A stretch of DNA of 64,000 bases from Micromonospora chaiyaphumensis (GTDB lineage: Bacteria > Actinomycetota > Actinomycetes > Mycobacteriales > Micromonosporaceae). The position numbers and the translations under genes were made by a program. Below are positions 63,249 to 64,000 of this stretch, piece after piece (position 1 is the first letter of the stretch; the number at the start of each line of letters is the position of its first letter). The stretch spans positions 274,057 to 338,056 of the forward strand of contig NZ_FMCS01000006.1 of the NCBI RefSeq assembly GCF_900091435.1, read 5' to 3'. The notes below the pieces were generated by a model. The model made no database searches. It saw nothing but the letters and a program-made list of their open reading frames with translations, and had not been told where the DNA came from.

Positions 63249-63794
63249 TCACCACCAGCGGGTGCAGTTCCACCCCTCGTACGGACCGTTCGGGTGGTAG
63301 CAGGCCTGTGCCTCCAGCCCGGCGTCGTTCACCATCACGGTGTACTCGGCGGGGGAGCTTCCCGTCATCGTCGTCCGGTAGGTGCCGCTGGTGTAGCGGC
63401 TGACCACCTTGAACTGCACGTCACCTGCGCTGGTTCTCGCCCAGGCCGTGCGGCACCGCGGGCTGTACCGCAGGGTGACATTGCCCAGTACGTCTGACGC
63501 GGTGTAGACGTATGTGCCGGACGTGGGGATGATCGCGTCGTCGTTGCAGGTGTAGTAGCTGGAGCCGTTGTAGTAGATCTTGAAGTACGGGCTCTTGCCG
63601 TCGCACGAGGCTCCGCAGCCGGTCGTGGCCAGCGTCGTCGCGTCGATCCTGGTGCCCTCACCAGCGGCGATCACCGCGTCGACCTCGGCGGATGCAGTGG
63701 TCTGGACCGGTGCCGCCTGTGCCGGGGCGGGCGGCCCCAGCAGGCTCAGAGCGAGGGCCGACATGAGGCCGGGAATGAGTAGCAGTCGCTTCAC
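63249..63794 (-). CDS. Secreted DUF2690 protein
   Basis: 181 residues. Signal peptide MKRLLLIPGLMSALALSLLG ... AQA, then a DUF2690 domain: TTGCGASCDGKSP, SYYTCNDDA, VTLRYSPRCRTAWARTSAGD. The conserved Cys pairs probably form disulfides. Ends GWNCTRWW, Trp-rich. Convergent with the DUF2029 gene, 13 bases apart. Often phage- or surface-associated; function unknown. Confidence 0.82.
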   Translation of the reverse strand: MKRLLLIPGLMSALALSLLGPPAPAQAAPVQTTASAEVDAVIAAGEGTRIDATTLATTGCGASCDGKSPYFKIYYNGSSYYTCNDDAIIPTSGTYVYTASDVLGNVTLRYSPRCRTAWARTSAGDVQFKVVSRYTSGTYRTTMTGSSPAEYTVMVNDAGLEAQACYHPNGPYEGWNCTRWW

Positions 63795-64000
63795 GGTCTC
63801 TCCTTCTTGAGTAGGACGGACCGTGGCAGCCTGACGTCGCCTCTCATCGTCGGGCCATCAATCGCTCATCGGCACCGAATGAGCCGAGAGCACCGCTTCC
63901 GCAGCTCCCCGCCTCGCTGCTCGTCCGCACGGCGTCATACGCCGCGCTCCGGTGATGACGCCGTGGCCGGAACCGCCATCGTCCGTTGGTCCCCGTCCCT

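Overview
The window is a very high-GC actinomycete chromosome segment that includes the replication origin. Gene content and order (dnaA, dnaN, gnd, recF, a DciA/DUF721 protein, gyrB, gyrA, a DUF3566 protein, tRNA-Ile, a DLW-39 protein, tRNA-Ala on one side; rpmH, rnpA, yidD, yidC, jag, rsmG, parA, parB on the other) point to Micromonosporaceae, most likely Micromonospora or a close relative. The family assignment is inference from synteny and codon use; no 16S gene is present.

Layout. 1-11740: accessory and housekeeping mix (5'-truncated P-type ATPase, metallo-hydrolase, CBS protein, GNATs, Sua5-type tRNA-modification enzyme, two APH-fold phosphotransferases, a P-loop kinase, an ArsR-like regulator divergent from a dienelactone hydrolase). 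11763-26041, almost all on the minus strand: tRNA-Ala, DLW-39, tRNA-Ile, DUF3566, gyrA, gyrB, an insert of three small genes around a MarR regulator, then dciA, recF, gnd, dnaN, oriC (23446-24157) and dnaA. 26042-33361, plus strand: rpmH-rnpA-yidD-yidC-jag-rsmG-parA-parB. 33362-35967: a mostly gene-poor centromere-like region with a MazG-like gene, four of the six perfect parS sites, a degenerate repeat array and a second DnaA-box cluster. 35968-41408: HIT-like protein, D-Ala-D-Ala ligase, aminotransferase, GNAT, CwlM-type amidase. 41597-48622, minus strand: murJ, a transmembrane pseudokinase, sigM, its putative anti-sigma factor, trxB and trxA, with a SigR/SigH-type promoter candidate before trxBA. 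48755-55180: CCA-adding enzyme, a secreted subtilase with a fascin-like tail, flotillin and NfeD-like genes, and ogt. 55242-63235: ino1-padR, DUF5318, ponA and a DUF2029 protein, an order also known from mycobacteria (Rv0046c-Rv0051), here interrupted by a lower-GC SARP-type regulator. The window ends with a secreted DUF2690 protein.

How it works together. The core is the replication-segregation-cell-envelope neighbourhood. DnaA boxes fill oriC and recur in the dnaA promoter, between gyrB and gyrA, beside the last parS site and upstream of the pseudokinase gene. ParA and ParB act on six parS copies within about 5 kb, two of them inside the parA reading frame. Cell-wall genes (murJ, pseudokinase, cwlM-like, ddl, ponA) and thiol/stress genes (sigM, trxBA) flank this core.

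No IS element, prophage, CRISPR array or obvious defence system is visible. The points most worth a second look are the parS sites in parA, the repeat array and DnaA boxes of the parS region, the separate MurJ-partner pseudokinase, the long low-complexity head of RsmG, the SARP inserted in a conserved pair, and three palindromic operators.
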